Origin: Streptomyces roseicoloratus
Lineage (GTDB): Bacteria > Actinomycetota > Actinomycetes > Streptomycetales > Streptomycetaceae
Length of the DNA stretch: 64,000 bases
NCBI RefSeq assembly: GCF_004117935.1
Contig: NZ_SDOY01000116.1
Location: forward strand, 78,888 to 142,887
Direction: 5' to 3'
Part shown: in pieces, positions 43,106 through 53,120 of the stretch
Position numbering within the stretch: the first letter of the stretch is position 1
Layout of the letters: the number at the start of each line of letters is the position of its first letter
Made by a program: the position numbers and the translations under genes
Notes under the pieces: generated by a model
The model's database searches: none
Seen by the model: the letters and a program-made list of their open reading frames with translations, nothing else
What the model was told of the DNA's origin: nothing

Positions 43106-43990
43106 TCAGTCCAGTGCGTCGGCGGCCAGGACCCACAGGTCGCCGGTGCCGCACGTGATGCGGCGGCCGGTGCCGGCCGGCGGCCGGTCGAGCGTGGTGC
43201 GGCGCAGCCGCCAGCGTGTTCCGTCGATCACCGCCACCGGGCCCTGCACGCGGGAGTGGTGGCCCGCGATGTTCCACGCGCGCACCTGGGTGTGGATGTC
43301 GGTGGCCTTCGCGGACCAGTCCACCGTGGCGTAGTCCTCGGTGAAGAATCCGGCCCAGCTGCCCTCCCGCCGCGGCTGCGGTTCGCCTGGGTCCCCGCTC
43401 ACCAGCCGCCGCAGCACCTGCGGCAGCATCGCCGAAGCCGCTTCCAGGACCCGGGTGTTGACGCCGGTGAAGGACCAGAGCCCGTCGGACAGCGGGATCG
43501 TCGTACGGGCCAGCACGGAGCCGGTGTCCAGCTCCGCGTCCATCCGGTGCCAGGTCACCCCGATCGAGCGTTCGCCGTTGCGCACGGCCCATCCGACCGG
43601 GTTCGGACCCCGGTAGGACGGCAGGTCGGAGGGGTGGCAGTTGATCGTTCCCAGGCGTGGGGCGGACACGGCGGCGGCCGGCAGTTTCCTCGGGTAGCCG
43701 TAGCTGACGGCCACGTCCACCGCGTAGGCGCGCAGGATCGCGGTGACCGCGTCCGCGCGGGAGGGAACGGCCAGGTCCACGCCCGGCGGCAGGTCGTGCT
43801 CGCCGAGCACGTGTCCGGGCCAGTCGACCGGGCGCCGGTAGCCGACCACGACCGGCACCCGGTGCCCCAGCGTGCCGAGCGCCTCGACCAGCGGCGGAGC
43901 GGTCTGCGGCAGCGCCGCGACGACGGCGACGCTCAGTGCGGGGGCGTCCTGATCGCGCGTCGTCGCCCGTGGCGCGTGCGGGGCGGTCAT
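43106..43990 (-). CDS. Formyltransferase (methionyl-tRNA formyltransferase-like)
   Basis: A 294-residue protein with the formyl-tetrahydrofolate transferase core: [16 protein letters not shown] (catalytic Asn-x-His near residue 118) and the Asp in [12 protein letters not shown] smaller C-terminal domain follows. It probably uses N10-formyl-THF to formylate an amine. It overlaps the MbtH-like gene (ATGA) and lies in the NRPS operon, so the NRPS starter amine is a likely target. No hydroxylase for a hydroxamate siderophore is nearby. Confidence 0.85.
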   Translation of the reverse strand: MTAPHAPRATTRDQDAPALSVAVVAALPQTAPPLVEALGTLGHRVPVVVGYRRPVDWPGHVLGEHDLPPGVDLAVPSRADAVTAILRAYAVDVAVSYGYPRKLPAAAVSAPRLGTINCHPSDLPSYRGPNPVGWAVRNGERSIGVTWHRMDAELDTGSVLARTTIPLSDGLWSFTGVNTRVLEAASAMLPQVLRRLVSGDPGEPQPRREGSWAGFFTEDYATVDWSAKATDIHTQVRAWNIAGHHSRVQGPVAVIDGTRWRLRRTTLDRPPAGTGRRITCGTGDLWVLAADALD

Positions 43991-44196
43991 CGAGCGGCCT
44001 CGGCGGCTCGCAGCGAGCGCGGCCGCAGGTCGGTCCAGGACGTCTCGATCCAGGCCAGGCAGGTGGCCCGGTCGGCGCGCGGATGCACCTCGCGCCAGCC
44101 GTCGGGAACGCTGATGTGGGCGGGCCAGAGGCTGTGCTGGTCCTCGTCGTTGACGAGGACCAGGAAGGTGCCGTCGGGGTCGTCGAAGGGGTTCAC
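43987..44196 (-). CDS. MbtH-like protein
   Basis: A 69-residue protein with the family pattern: [24 protein letters not shown], then [30 protein letters not shown], with the conserved tryptophans. MbtH-like proteins bind and activate NRPS adenylation domains. GAGGAG lies close before the GTG. The NRPS gene sits 146 bases upstream in the same direction. Confidence 0.95.
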   Translation of the reverse strand: MNPFDDPDGTFLVLVNDEDQHSLWPAHISVPDGWREVHPRADRATCLAWIETSWTDLRPRSLRAAEAAR

Positions 44197-44233
44197 GGGT
44201 CTCCTCGGGTGGGCGGCGCATCGCGCCGCGGGA

Positions 44234-44273
44234 CAGCGTCGTGGTCGGTGGGGCAGCGTCGTGGTCGGTGGGG
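44234..44273. repeat. Two perfect 20-bp tandem repeats between NRPS and MbtH genes
   Basis: The unit CAGCGTCGTGGTCGGTGGGG occurs twice, at 44234-44253 and 44254-44273, with CAG of a third. It fills part of the 146-base spacer. No function is known. Confidence 0.75.
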
Positions 44274-44342
44274 CAGGGGGCGTGGGAGGGGCGTCCGGGG
44301 CGGCGGCCGGTCCCTGCCGTCACGGCCGGGACCGGCACTCGG

Positions 44343-47300
44343 TCAGCCGCGTGCGGGTACGGAGGCGTCGCCGGGTCCGGTCGGCCGGATGCCCGGGTCC
44401 GCCGCCGGATCCGCCGCCCGTGTCGGTGACGGCAGGTGGGTGAGGCCGGCGGCCAGGGACGCCGGGGTGGCGTGCCGCATCACCTGGTCGAGGGTGGCCG
44501 CGGGGCCGAAGTGGTCCCGCAGGCGCTGGAGCAGGCGGGCGGCGAGCAGCGAATGACCGCCCAGGTCGAAGAAGTTGTCGTCGATGCCGACCCGCTCCAG
44601 CCCCAGGACGTCGGCGTACGCCTCGGTCACCACCCGTTCGGCCGGTGTGCGCGGCTCACGGATCAGGGCCGGGACGCGCCGGGGCTCGGGCAGGGACCGG
44701 CGGTCCACCTTGCCGTTGACGGTCAGCGGCATGCGGTCCAGCACCATGATCCGGGCGGGCAGCATGAAGTCGGGCAGCACCCGGGCCAGGGCGTCGCGCA
44801 GGGCGCCGCCCTCCAGGGGCGTACCGGTCCCGGACGCGCCCACCGCGTAGCCGGTGAGTTCCTTGCCGCCGCGTCCGTCCGGCCCGGCCACCACGGCGGC
44901 CTGCACCACGCCGGGGAGGGCGGCCAGGGCGGCCCGCACCTCGTCCGGCTCGATCCGGTGCCCGCGGATCTTGACCTGGTCGTCGTTGCGGCCGGTGAAC
45001 TCCATCGTGCCGTCCGGCAGCCTGCGGGCGAGGTCGCCCGTGCGGTACATACGGCTGCCGGGCGGGCCGTACGGGTCGGCGACGAACCGCGCGGCGGTCA
45101 GTCCCGGCCGGCCCAGGTAGCCGCGGGCCACCTGGTCGCCCGCCAGGTACAGTTCGCCGGCCAGCCCGTCGGGGACCGGGCGCAGCCCCGCGTCCAGCAG
45201 CATCACCCGGGAGCCGGGCACCTCGCCGCCGATGCCCGGGCGCGCCGGCCAGCCGGCCGGGTCTCCGGTGACCTCGCCGGCGGTCACCACATGCGTCTCC
45301 GCCGGACCGTAGTGGTTGTGCAGGCGCTTGCCGCCGCGGGCGCAGAGGGAGCGCAGCTGAGGTCCGACGACCAGCGCCTCGCCGGCCTGCACCAGGTGCC
45401 GCAGGTCCGGCAGCGACTCGCGCTCCCCGTCGGCGAACTCGCACAGGGCCGCCAACACGGGGGTGGGGGCGAACAGTTCGGTCACCCGGTGCTCCCGCAG
45501 CCAGGCGGTCCACGCGGCGGCGTCGGCGCGGGTGTCGGCATCGGGAACGGCCAGCGTCCGCCCCGTGCACAGTGCGGTGAGGACCTCCTGGGTGGCGACG
45601 TCGAACGCCATCGAGGTGAACTGGGCCGTCACCGCGTCCGGTTCGGCCGGGAAGCGACGCTCGTGCCAGTCCACCAGCCGGTCCATGGCGGCGCCCGGCA
45701 TCACCACGGCCTTCGGCGTTCCCTGCGTCCCGGAGGTGTGCACCACATAGGCGGGGTGGCCGGGCAGCCGCGCCGGCCGGACCCGGCCGCCGCCGGCCGG
45801 CCGCCCGGAGGACACGAGGTGGGGTTCCAGCCGCATCCGGGGCACGGTGGCGTCGACGAGCGCCAGGGCCTCGTCGAACTCCCGTTGGTGGACGAGCAGT
45901 ACGGGACGCCCCTCGGCGGCCAGCGCCGCCACACGGGGAGCGGGATGGCGCGGGTCGAGCCACAGGTAGGCGGCGCCGGCCTTGAGCACCGCGAGCATCG
46001 CGGTCACCGCGTCCCGGCCGCGCCGCAGGCAGAGCGCGACCACGTCCTCGGCTCCGATGCCCCGGGCGGTCAGTTCTCCGGCGAGCCGGTCCGAGGCCTC
46101 GTCCAGGCCCTGGTAGTCCAGCACCCCGCCGCCGTCCACCACGGCCGCCCGCCGGGGAGCCGCGCGCACGTGTGCCGCGAACCGCCCGAGGACGGGCATG
46201 GGCGCGGGCAGCGGCTCGGTCGCGTGCGGTCGGGCCTCGGCGACCGCGGGCGTGACCGGCCGCGTGGCGGGCACGGACAGATCGGCGGCCAGCGCGTCCA
46301 GGGCTTCGACGAACCGCGCGCCGATGTCCCGGGCACCCGCTTCGCCGAGCCTGTCCGGTCGGTACTGGACCCGGACCGCAATCCGCTCGCCGGGCGAGAC
46401 CAGCACACAGAGCGGGTAGTGGGTGCCGTTCTCCACCCGGCTGGACGTCACCCGCAGGTCCGCTCCCCACCGGGTGGCGAAGGCGTCGGTGTACGTCTCC
46501 AGCACCACGACCGTGTCGAAGAGTTCCCGCAGCCCCGCCGCCCTGGTGATCTCCGCGAGACCCAGCTGCTGGAAGGGCATCATCGCGGTCCGCTGCTCCT
46601 GGAGGGCCGTCAGCAGGGCGCCCCGGTCCCCGGCCGCAGCGGTGTCCACCCGTACCGGCACGGCGTTGTTCATCAGGCCCACCATGGACTCGACGCCGGG
46701 CAGGTGGGGCGGACGGTCGGCGACGACCGTGCCGAACACCACGTCGGTGCGGCCGGTCAGCTGGGCGAGGACCAGCGCCCAGGCGCCCAGGACCAGGGTG
46801 TTGAGCGACAGGGCCCGCTCGCGGGCCTTCGCCCGCAGGGCGGCCGTGCGCTCGGCCGGCAGCTCGAGGAGCACCGTGTGGGGACGGGTCCGCGGCGCGT
46901 CGTCGCCCGGCGGGGTCAGCAGCGTCGGTTCGGTCACGTCGCCGAGCAGCGCCTGCCAGTGCTTGCCCGCCAACTCCCCGTCCTGCTCGGCGACATGGCG
47001 GAGGTAGCCGAGCGCCGACGGGCCTGCGGCGAGCCCCGGCACGGAGCCCGAGGCGGCCTGCCCGTACAGCTCGGCCAGGTCGGCCAGGGCGACCTGCATC
47101 GACCAGCCGTCCATCAGGATGTGGTGGTAGCTCAGCAACAGCCTGGACCCGCGTGCGTCGAGGCGGAGCAGGACGGCGCGCAGCAGCGGTGGCACGGCGA
47201 GGTCGAACGGCTCGTCCCGGTCCCGGCGGGTCTCCTCGTCGGCGGCCCGCGCCCGGTCCGCCTCCGGCAGCAGGGTGAGGTCGACCTCCTGCAGCGGGAC

Positions 47301-50300
47301 CGCGACGGTGTCCGGCACGGACTGCACGGCCTGCCCCCGGCAGTCCCAGCGGAACCCGGCCCGCAGCGCCGGATGCCGCTCGGCGAGCGCGTTGAGCGCC
47401 TGCCGCAGCGCGGCCGCGTCGACCGGCCCTTCCAGGTCGAGCACGGTCTGGACGTGGTAGGGGTCGGCGCTCCCCCCGCCCTTGTGGGCGTGGTAGAGCA
47501 GCCCTTCCTGAAGCGGGGAGCACGGCCAGCGCTCCTCCGTGAGCCCGTCGGCGGGTTCCTCGGCGCGCTGCTCGGGCACGGCCGGTGCCGCCGACCGTGC
47601 CCGAGCCGGTCCGCCGGCGTCCGCCGCGCGGGCGAGGGCGGTGAGCACCGCGGCCCACTCCTCGGCCAGGCCCCGCGCGTCGGCGCCGTCCACCAGCCGC
47701 GACGACCACCGCCACAGCGCGGTCAGCAAAGGCTCGCCGGTGCGCTCGTCGACGACCGCGTTGACCTCCAGTGGGTGGGACAGCGGCTGCCGGGCGGCCC
47801 GGTGGATGCCCAGGACGGGCGCCTCGGCGGCGTACGGCCAGGGGTCACGGCCCGGAATCGCGTACCGGCCCAGGTAGTTGAAGAGCACCGGCCGCTTCGG
47901 CGCGGCGGCGAGCAGTCCGGCCGTCTGCGGATGCCGATGTCGCAGCAGCCCGTACGACGCCCGGTCGCGCGGCACGTGACGCCACTGCTCCCGTACGGCG
48001 TGTACCGCGTCGGCGAGGGCCGCGTCCGGTGCGGCGGCGTCCGCGGAGGTGCCGGCGGCCCGTGGGGGACAGGTCAGGCGCACGGGGAACAGGCAGGTGA
48101 ACCAGCCCACCGTGGCGGAGACGTCGGCCGGCGCCGCGCCGTCGTCCGTCACGGCGTCCCGGCCGTGGCCTTCGGTGTCCAGGACGAGCGTGCCGAGGCC
48201 GCCGCGCCGCGCTGCCGCCACCGTCAGCGCGGTCAGCAGGAGTTCCTGGGTCGTGGCGCCGTAGTGTTCCGGCGCCGTGGTGAGCAGGGCCCGGCCCACC
48301 CCGGCGGGCAGCACCGTCTCCAGGGTGCGCGAGGTGGCGACGGTGTCCAGGCCCGGGTCCAGCGGGCCGCGCGCCGGCCACGGCGTGGCCGCCGGGACGC
48401 TCGCCGCCCGCCAGTGCGGCAGCGTCGCCAGCACCTCGGGGCTCTCCGCCCGCGTGTTGTGCGTCTCCACCCAGCCGCGGTACGGGGCGGCCGTGCCCCA
48501 GGCGCCGAGCAGGCGCGGATCCTCGGCGGCCCGCGCCAGGTCCTGCGTGAGCACCTGCCAGGAGACCCCGTCCACCACCAGGTGGTGCACGGCCAGCAGG
48601 AGCCGGCCCGGCCGGGCGGGCCCGGCGTCCCACCACACGGCGCGGAGGGTCCGCCCCGCGGGCAGGTCCAGCGTCCGCATCGCGCGGCCCACCGACTCCT
48701 GGACGGCGCGGGGCGACGGGGCGTCCGGCAGTTCCCGCACGTCCACCACGTCCAGCAGGGCGCTCGCCGCCACCTCGCCCGGCGGCAGCACCTCGGGCCG
48801 CCACACCGCGTCGGCGGCCGGGTCGGGCAGCCGGGTGCGCAGGGCGTCGTGCCGGTCGAGGACCGCCTGCAGGCCGTTCGCCAGCGCCTCGCGCTCCAGC
48901 CCGGGCGGCGTCTCCAGCAGCACCGACTGCACGAACTCTTCGACGCCTTCGCCCTGTTCGCGCAGCCACAGGGCGATGGGCGGCAGTCCGAGGCCGCCGG
49001 TGGCCGACTGGTGCAGCAGGTCCGCGGCCGGTGCCGCCGCCTGCGCGGCGGCGGCCAGCGCGCCGGGAGTGCGCAGGCGGAAGACGTCCTGCGAGCTGAT
49101 GGCCACGTTCTCCCGGCGTACCCGGCTGACCAGGCGCATCGCGGTGATGCTGTCGCCGCCGAGGGCGAAGAAGTCGTCGTCGGTGCCCGTCTGCGGCAGG
49201 CCGAGCACCTCGGCGAAGGCCGCGCACAGCGCCCGTTCGGCGGGCGTGCTCGCCGTGCCGGTTCCCGCCCGGACGGTCGCGGGCGCGGGCAGCGCCGCCC
49301 GGTCCACCTTGCCGTTCACGGTCAGCGGGATCTCGTCCAGCAGCACCACGGCCCTCGGCACCAGGTACTCGGGCAGCACCCGGCCCAGCCGGTCGCGCAG
49401 GTCGTCCCCGGTGACGCCGCTCGCGTCCCGTTCGGGAACCGCGTAGCCGACCAGCCGCCCGTCCCGCGCGACGACGACCGCCCGGGCGACCCCCGGCAGC
49501 GCGGCCAGCGCGGCCCGGGCCTCGCCGGGCTCGACCCGGTGTCCGCGGATCTTGACCTGGTCGTCGTCGCGCGCCAGGTACTCCAGCGCCCCGTCCGTCC
49601 CGCGTAGGGCCAGATCGCCCGTGCGGTACATACGGCTGCCGGGTGGGCCGTACGGGTCGGCGACGAACCGCTCGGCGGTCAGTCCCGGCCGGCCCAGGTA
49701 GCCGCGGGCGACCTGTTCCCCCGCGACGTACACCTCGCCGGACCCGCCGGCCGGCACCTCGGTGAGATCCGGGGCGAGCAGCCGTACGGTGACCCCGGGC
49801 AGCCCGGTGCCGATCGGCACGCGCCCTTCCGGCACCGTCGCGCCGGACGGCAGGGCGTGCAGGGTGGTGAAGGTGGTGCACTCGGTCGGCCCGTAGACAT
49901 GGCCGAGCTCCAGATGCGGGCAGGCGGCCCGGACCCGCGCGAACGCCCGGGCGTCGGCGGCCTCGCCGCCGGTCAGGACCGTGTGCAGTCCGCGGAGCGC
50001 GCCCGGGTCGTCGGCGGCGATCTGGTGGAACCAGGCGGTGGTGAGGAAGACCCCGGTGACGCCGTGGTCCGCGACGAGGGCGGCCAGCCGGTGCGCGTCC
50101 ACCCGGTCCTCGGCCGGCACGACCACCGTGCCGCCCCGCGTGAGCGGCAGCCACAGGTCGTGGCTCAGCGCGTCGAAACCGAGCGCGGAGACGAGCGCCG
50201 TCACCCGGTGCCCGGGCCCGTCCCAGTGCGGGTCGGCGGCGAAGCGTCCCAGATTGCGGTGGGTGATCTGGACGCCCTTGGGCCGGCCGGTCGACCCGGA

Positions 50301-50819
50301 GGTGTAGAACACGCAGGCCACGCGGTCGAGTTCACCGTCCGGCACGGCCGGGTCCAGCGCCCCGGCCGCCGGGGAGGCGGCACCCGGCGAAGCGGCCACG
50401 GCGACCGGGCACGGGCCGCCGGGGCGCGCGGTCTCGCCGGCGGGCAGGAGCACCGCCACGCATCCCGCGTCGGCCTCCACGGCCGCCAGCCGTTCCGCCG
50501 GCGTACGCGGATCCAGCACCACCGCGGCGGCGCCGGTCTCGAAGACCGCGAGCAACGAGGCGACCAGCCGGGCCGAGCGCGGCAGCCGCAGGGCGACGGC
50601 GGCCCCCGGCCCGACCCCGGCCTCGCGCAGGAGCGCGGCCAACTGACCTGCCCAGGCGCTCAGTTCGCCGTAGGACCACCTGGCGTGGCCCTCCTCGACC
50701 ACCGCGGTGCGGTCCGGCTCGCGGAGTGCGGTCGCGGCGACGGCGCGGTGCACGGGCAGGGGGACACCGGCGTCGCCGACCGGACGGACGGATGCCTGTG
50801 TCGCTGCTGAAAAGATCAT
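44343..50819 (-). CDS. Two-module nonribosomal peptide synthetase, A-T-E-C-A-T
   Basis: The synthetase has about 2158 residues. Order: A1 ([11 protein letters not shown] near residue 170), T1 (LGGDS, Ser near 556), epimerisation domain ([10 protein letters not shown] near 746; FNYLGRY), condensation domain ([19 protein letters not shown] near 1231), A2 ([10 protein letters not shown] near 1700), T2 (LGGHS near 2088). No thioesterase, reductase or terminal condensation domain follows. My reading of the A1 code is DAHFLGVTFK, nearest to aliphatic-type codes (weak). A2 reads DVQFVAHVVK, close to the proline code DVQLIAHVVK. The expected chain is D-Xaa-L-Pro. The start is tentative (ATG at 50819). 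Confidence 0.9.
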   Translation of the reverse strand: MIFSAATQASVRPVGDAGVPLPVHRAVAATALREPDRTAVVEEGHARWSYGELSAWAGQLAALLREAGVGPGAAVALRLPRSARLVASLLAVFETGAAAVVLDPRTPAERLAAVEADAGCVAVLLPAGETARPGGPCPVAVAASPGAASPAAGALDPAVPDGELDRVACVFYTSGSTGRPKGVQITHRNLGRFAADPHWDGPGHRVTALVSALGFDALSHDLWLPLTRGGTVVVPAEDRVDAHRLAALVADHGVTGVFLTTAWFHQIAADDPGALRGLHTVLTGGEAADARAFARVRAACPHLELGHVYGPTECTTFTTLHALPSGATVPEGRVPIGTGLPGVTVRLLAPDLTEVPAGGSGEVYVAGEQVARGYLGRPGLTAERFVADPYGPPGSRMYRTGDLALRGTDGALEYLARDDDQVKIRGHRVEPGEARAALAALPGVARAVVVARDGRLVGYAVPERDASGVTGDDLRDRLGRVLPEYLVPRAVVLLDEIPLTVNGKVDRAALPAPATVRAGTGTASTPAERALCAAFAEVLGLPQTGTDDDFFALGGDSITAMRLVSRVRRENVAISSQDVFRLRTPGALAAAAQAAAPAADLLHQSATGGLGLPPIALWLREQGEGVEEFVQSVLLETPPGLEREALANGLQAVLDRHDALRTRLPDPAADAVWRPEVLPPGEVAASALLDVVDVRELPDAPSPRAVQESVGRAMRTLDLPAGRTLRAVWWDAGPARPGRLLLAVHHLVVDGVSWQVLTQDLARAAEDPRLLGAWGTAAPYRGWVETHNTRAESPEVLATLPHWRAASVPAATPWPARGPLDPGLDTVATSRTLETVLPAGVGRALLTTAPEHYGATTQELLLTALTVAAARRGGLGTLVLDTEGHGRDAVTDDGAAPADVSATVGWFTCLFPVRLTCPPRAAGTSADAAAPDAALADAVHAVREQWRHVPRDRASYGLLRHRHPQTAGLLAAAPKRPVLFNYLGRYAIPGRDPWPYAAEAPVLGIHRAARQPLSHPLEVNAVVDERTGEPLLTALWRWSSRLVDGADARGLAEEWAAVLTALARAADAGGPARARSAAPAVPEQRAEEPADGLTEERWPCSPLQEGLLYHAHKGGGSADPYHVQTVLDLEGPVDAAALRQALNALAERHPALRAGFRWDCRGQAVQSVPDTVAVPLQEVDLTLLPEADRARAADEETRRDRDEPFDLAVPPLLRAVLLRLDARGSRLLLSYHHILMDGWSMQVALADLAELYGQAASGSVPGLAAGPSALGYLRHVAEQDGELAGKHWQALLGDVTEPTLLTPPGDDAPRTRPHTVLLELPAERTAALRAKARERALSLNTLVLGAWALVLAQLTGRTDVVFGTVVADRPPHLPGVESMVGLMNNAVPVRVDTAAAGDRGALLTALQEQRTAMMPFQQLGLAEITRAAGLRELFDTVVVLETYTDAFATRWGADLRVTSSRVENGTHYPLCVLVSPGERIAVRVQYRPDRLGEAGARDIGARFVEALDALAADLSVPATRPVTPAVAEARPHATEPLPAPMPVLGRFAAHVRAAPRRAAVVDGGGVLDYQGLDEASDRLAGELTARGIGAEDVVALCLRRGRDAVTAMLAVLKAGAAYLWLDPRHPAPRVAALAAEGRPVLLVHQREFDEALALVDATVPRMRLEPHLVSSGRPAGGGRVRPARLPGHPAYVVHTSGTQGTPKAVVMPGAAMDRLVDWHERRFPAEPDAVTAQFTSMAFDVATQEVLTALCTGRTLAVPDADTRADAAAWTAWLREHRVTELFAPTPVLAALCEFADGERESLPDLRHLVQAGEALVVGPQLRSLCARGGKRLHNHYGPAETHVVTAGEVTGDPAGWPARPGIGGEVPGSRVMLLDAGLRPVPDGLAGELYLAGDQVARGYLGRPGLTAARFVADPYGPPGSRMYRTGDLARRLPDGTMEFTGRNDDQVKIRGHRIEPDEVRAALAALPGVVQAAVVAGPDGRGGKELTGYAVGASGTGTPLEGGALRDALARVLPDFMLPARIMVLDRMPLTVNGKVDRRSLPEPRRVPALIREPRTPAERVVTEAYADVLGLERVGIDDNFFDLGGHSLLAARLLQRLRDHFGPAATLDQVMRHATPASLAAGLTHLPSPTRAADPAADPGIRPTGPGDASVPARG

Positions 50820-50823
50820 GGGC

Positions 50824-50829
50824 CCTATA
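50824..50829 (-). promoter_or_regulatory. Possible -10 element of the NRPS gene, suggesting a leaderless mRNA
   Basis: On the - strand TATAGG (preceded by TTTTG) ends only four bases before the ATG at 50819, and no ribosome site is visible. A transcript from this element would start at or within a base or two of the ATG. No good -35 was seen. The rest of 50830-51083 holds no recognised feature. Confidence 0.35.
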
Positions 50830-51083
50830 CAAAACGCCCCGAATTGACATCCCGTGCGGGCGCCACCCGGATGGCGCAACCGGAACATCCGATCGGGTGC
50901 ACAAGATCTCCGCGCCCCCTCCCGCCGATGCAACTCCCCGTCCGCGTGGAGAAGTTCGAGGGTGACGTCCCGCCAGGGGGTGCGCGCCCCTCGCCGCGCG
51001 CCCCCGGCTCCTTCGCACGGAGGCCCGGGCTGCGTCAGGAGCGCTCCCCGTCCGCTTCCCGCGCGGCGGCTCCGGCCGGAGGA

Positions 51084-51878
51084 TCAGTTGCGGTCGAGTC
51101 GCGGCAGCTCGGCGCAGAGGCGGGTGGGCAGGGCCGGAAGGACCTGGTGGATGCCCGCGCATCCCGCGTCGCCGTTCGTGGTGACCGGCCGCCAGCCCGA
51201 GGGCTCGGCCCGGTAGAACCAGCGCTGGGAGACGTGCGAGGAACAGCCGGCGTCGGCGTCACCGCACACCGGGCCCATCCGGGTCGACAGCTCCAGCACG
51301 AGCCAGGCGCCGTCGCAGCCGCGTTCCTCCCAGGTCGTGTGACGGGGGACGTCGGTGTCGTTGACGGCCTGCCTGTACGAGGACGAGGTGCAGCGCGGAG
51401 GGGTGGGGTCGCAGCCGTTCTCGCCGCACTTGCGCAGGGCGGGCGGGGCGGCGCCCGCGGGGGTGTACACGCTCCCGCTGTTCACCATGACCCTGCGGGA
51501 GTCCAGGGGCTCGCCCAGCTCCACCGTCGTTTCGACCCGCCGGACCCCGGTGCAGCCGGACTCCCGGTCCATGGCAGGGGACTCGTACGTGACCTGCACG
51601 TACATCGTGCCGTTGGCGACGGATTCGAGCGTGCCGCGCAGGCCGCGCACGCACGTGCCCGCGCCGCCGGGCACGTCGACGCCGATCACCAGGGACCGTC
51701 CGCCGGCGGCCGTGCGGACGTCGTCGACGCGGATCGGAGCGGAGACCGTCCAGGACGCGGCCGAGGCCGTGGCCGAGTCCGTCGTCTCCCCGGGCGTCCC
51801 GGCGGTCCCGGCACCACAGCCGACGAGCATGCCCAGGGCCGCTCCGGCCATGACCGTCCGCAGGCTCCGCCGCCCCAT
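51084..51878 (-). CDS. Secreted lipoprotein of unknown function
   Basis: The 264-residue precursor has a lipoprotein signal (MGRRSLRTVMAGAALGMLVGC, lipobox C21). The mature part has many cysteines (for example CVRGLRG, CGENGCDPTPPRC, CGDADAGCSS), suggesting disulfides outside the cell. No family was recognised. It lies upstream of the NRPS gene on the same strand with a 264-base gap, so co-transcription is doubtful. Confidence 0.7.
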   Translation of the reverse strand: MGRRSLRTVMAGAALGMLVGCGAGTAGTPGETTDSATASAASWTVSAPIRVDDVRTAAGGRSLVIGVDVPGGAGTCVRGLRGTLESVANGTMYVQVTYESPAMDRESGCTGVRRVETTVELGEPLDSRRVMVNSGSVYTPAGAAPPALRKCGENGCDPTPPRCTSSSYRQAVNDTDVPRHTTWEERGCDGAWLVLELSTRMGPVCGDADAGCSSHVSQRWFYRAEPSGWRPVTTNGDAGCAGIHQVLPALPTRLCAELPRLDRN

Positions 51879-51912
51879 GCCCCTGCCCCCGTTCGCACTG
51901 AGGGGCGAAAGT

Positions 51913-51975
51913 CTAGGGGGTGTCGGACATTCCCCGCGACGCCGCGACGCCGCGGGGAATGTCGGACACCCCTAG
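51913..51975. repeat. Long inverted repeat (about 25-bp arms) between two - strand genes
   Basis: Arms at 51913-51938 and 51951-51975 both begin at CTAG when read inward and share the core GGGTGTC-GACATTCCCCGCG, with one extra G and one mismatch. The loop is 12 bases. The TAG stop of the membrane protein gene lies inside the right arm. It could be a terminator for that gene or a small mobile-element relic. Confidence 0.7.
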
Positions 51976-53009
51976 CGTGCCGGCCGAGGCATGGCCTGAC
52001 CCGCCCGGGCGCCCGTGCACCGGGTGCACGCCCGTCGGCCGGACCGCTGGAAGGCGAGGGTCGCCCGGCCGAGCGCCAGGCCGTATGCGCAGAAGCCCCC
52101 GTACGCGACCACGACCACCCACGGCGCGTGGTCGGTGATGCCCAGCTCGGTCAGTCCCGTCCAGGACAGCACGCCCAGCACGCCCAGGAAGATCCCGAAC
52201 GGCGCGAGCGCGCCCGCTCCCGCCCAGCCCAGCGCCAGCAGCGGCAGCCGGGGGAGTGCCAGGCCCCAGGGGCGGGTCAGGGCGAGGGCAAGGACCATGC
52301 CGGCCAGGGCGAGTACGGCGGTGACGTCGACCCCGTGCTCGTACAGACGGATGCCCAGGTCGCTGGTGTACCGGGGATCCATCCCCGGTTTGCCCGTGCC
52401 GGTGTAGCCCACGGTCGCGCCCAGAGCCCACGCGGTCTTCAGCGTCGCGTACGGGACGAGGGCCGCGACCGCGACGAGGCCTGCCCTGGTCCGCCGCGCC
52501 ACCGGAGCAGGGGCCTCGTGGCCTCCGCAGTACCCGCACCGTCCGCGCGCCCGTCGCCGGTGCGCCAGCGCGGCGCGAGCCCACAGCGCCGCGCCCGTCA
52601 CCGCGAAAGCCTGGTTCGCCCAGGCCGCCCAGTCCATCGGAGGCTGGTTGCGGCCGAGGAAGACGGCGAGCAGGTGCGCCGGGCTGAACAGGAAGGCGAA
52701 GCCCGAGGTCAGGCAGAGCGCGACGACCGGCCAGGCGAGGCGGGACGGCCAGGCCCGGTCCGGGCGGCGGGGCAGCGCGTACGCGAGCAGGGCGGCGGCG
52801 CCGTACAACCCCGCCGTGGTCCACTCGGCGACCGTACCGGTCGCCTTGCCGAGCAGGGCGTATCCGTACGCGGGGCCGGTCAGGGCGGCGGCGACGGCGC
52901 CGGCCGCGTACAGCACCGACCACCGGAGCGCGGCGGCCTCCGCCCAGGACGGCCAGCAGGCCGTGAGCCGTTTCCAGGACGTCGAGGTGTTCCGGGTCTT
53001 CCAGGTCAT
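51972..53009 (-). CDS. Multi-pass membrane protein of unknown function
   Basis: This 345-residue protein has about eight hydrophobic segments (such as LYAAGAVAAALTGPAYGYALL and VTAVLALAGMVLALALT). A CGYCGGHE motif lies in a cytoplasmic-looking loop near residue 157, and another cysteine pair CTRC lies near the C terminus. The paired cysteines might bind a metal. No family was recognised. A 111-base gap separates its start from the permease gene upstream. Confidence 0.7.
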   Translation of the reverse strand: MTWKTRNTSTSWKRLTACWPSWAEAAALRWSVLYAAGAVAAALTGPAYGYALLGKATGTVAEWTTAGLYGAAALLAYALPRRPDRAWPSRLAWPVVALCLTSGFAFLFSPAHLLAVFLGRNQPPMDWAAWANQAFAVTGAALWARAALAHRRRARGRCGYCGGHEAPAPVARRTRAGLVAVAALVPYATLKTAWALGATVGYTGTGKPGMDPRYTSDLGIRLYEHGVDVTAVLALAGMVLALALTRPWGLALPRLPLLALGWAGAGALAPFGIFLGVLGVLSWTGLTELGITDHAPWVVVVAYGGFCAYGLALGRATLAFQRSGRRACTRCTGARAGQAMPRPAR

Positions 53010-53120
53010 GGGGCGAGCCTGGCCGTCGTACCGGTCCCGTCACATCGTCCGCCGGACGGACACCCGGCGCGGGGCTCCGCCGCCCGGGGGAGCCGGGTGT
53101 ACGTCTCGGGCCGCCGTGCG

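Noticed and set aside
44436..49607. A very long open frame on the + strand opposite the NRPS gene
   Set aside because: High GC makes long antisense frames common. The sequence shows no domain and mirrors the codon structure of the NRPS on the other strand.
43106..50819. Coelichelin-type hydroxamate siderophore cluster (formyltransferase plus MbtH plus NRPS)
   Set aside because: No ornithine/lysine monooxygenase, no esterase and no siderophore uptake genes lie in this unit, and the second A-domain code points to proline.
50844..50878. A perfect TTGACA on the + strand upstream of the NRPS
   Set aside because: The hexamer 17 bases downstream is CCGGAT and no + strand gene follows, so it is unlikely to be a promoter.
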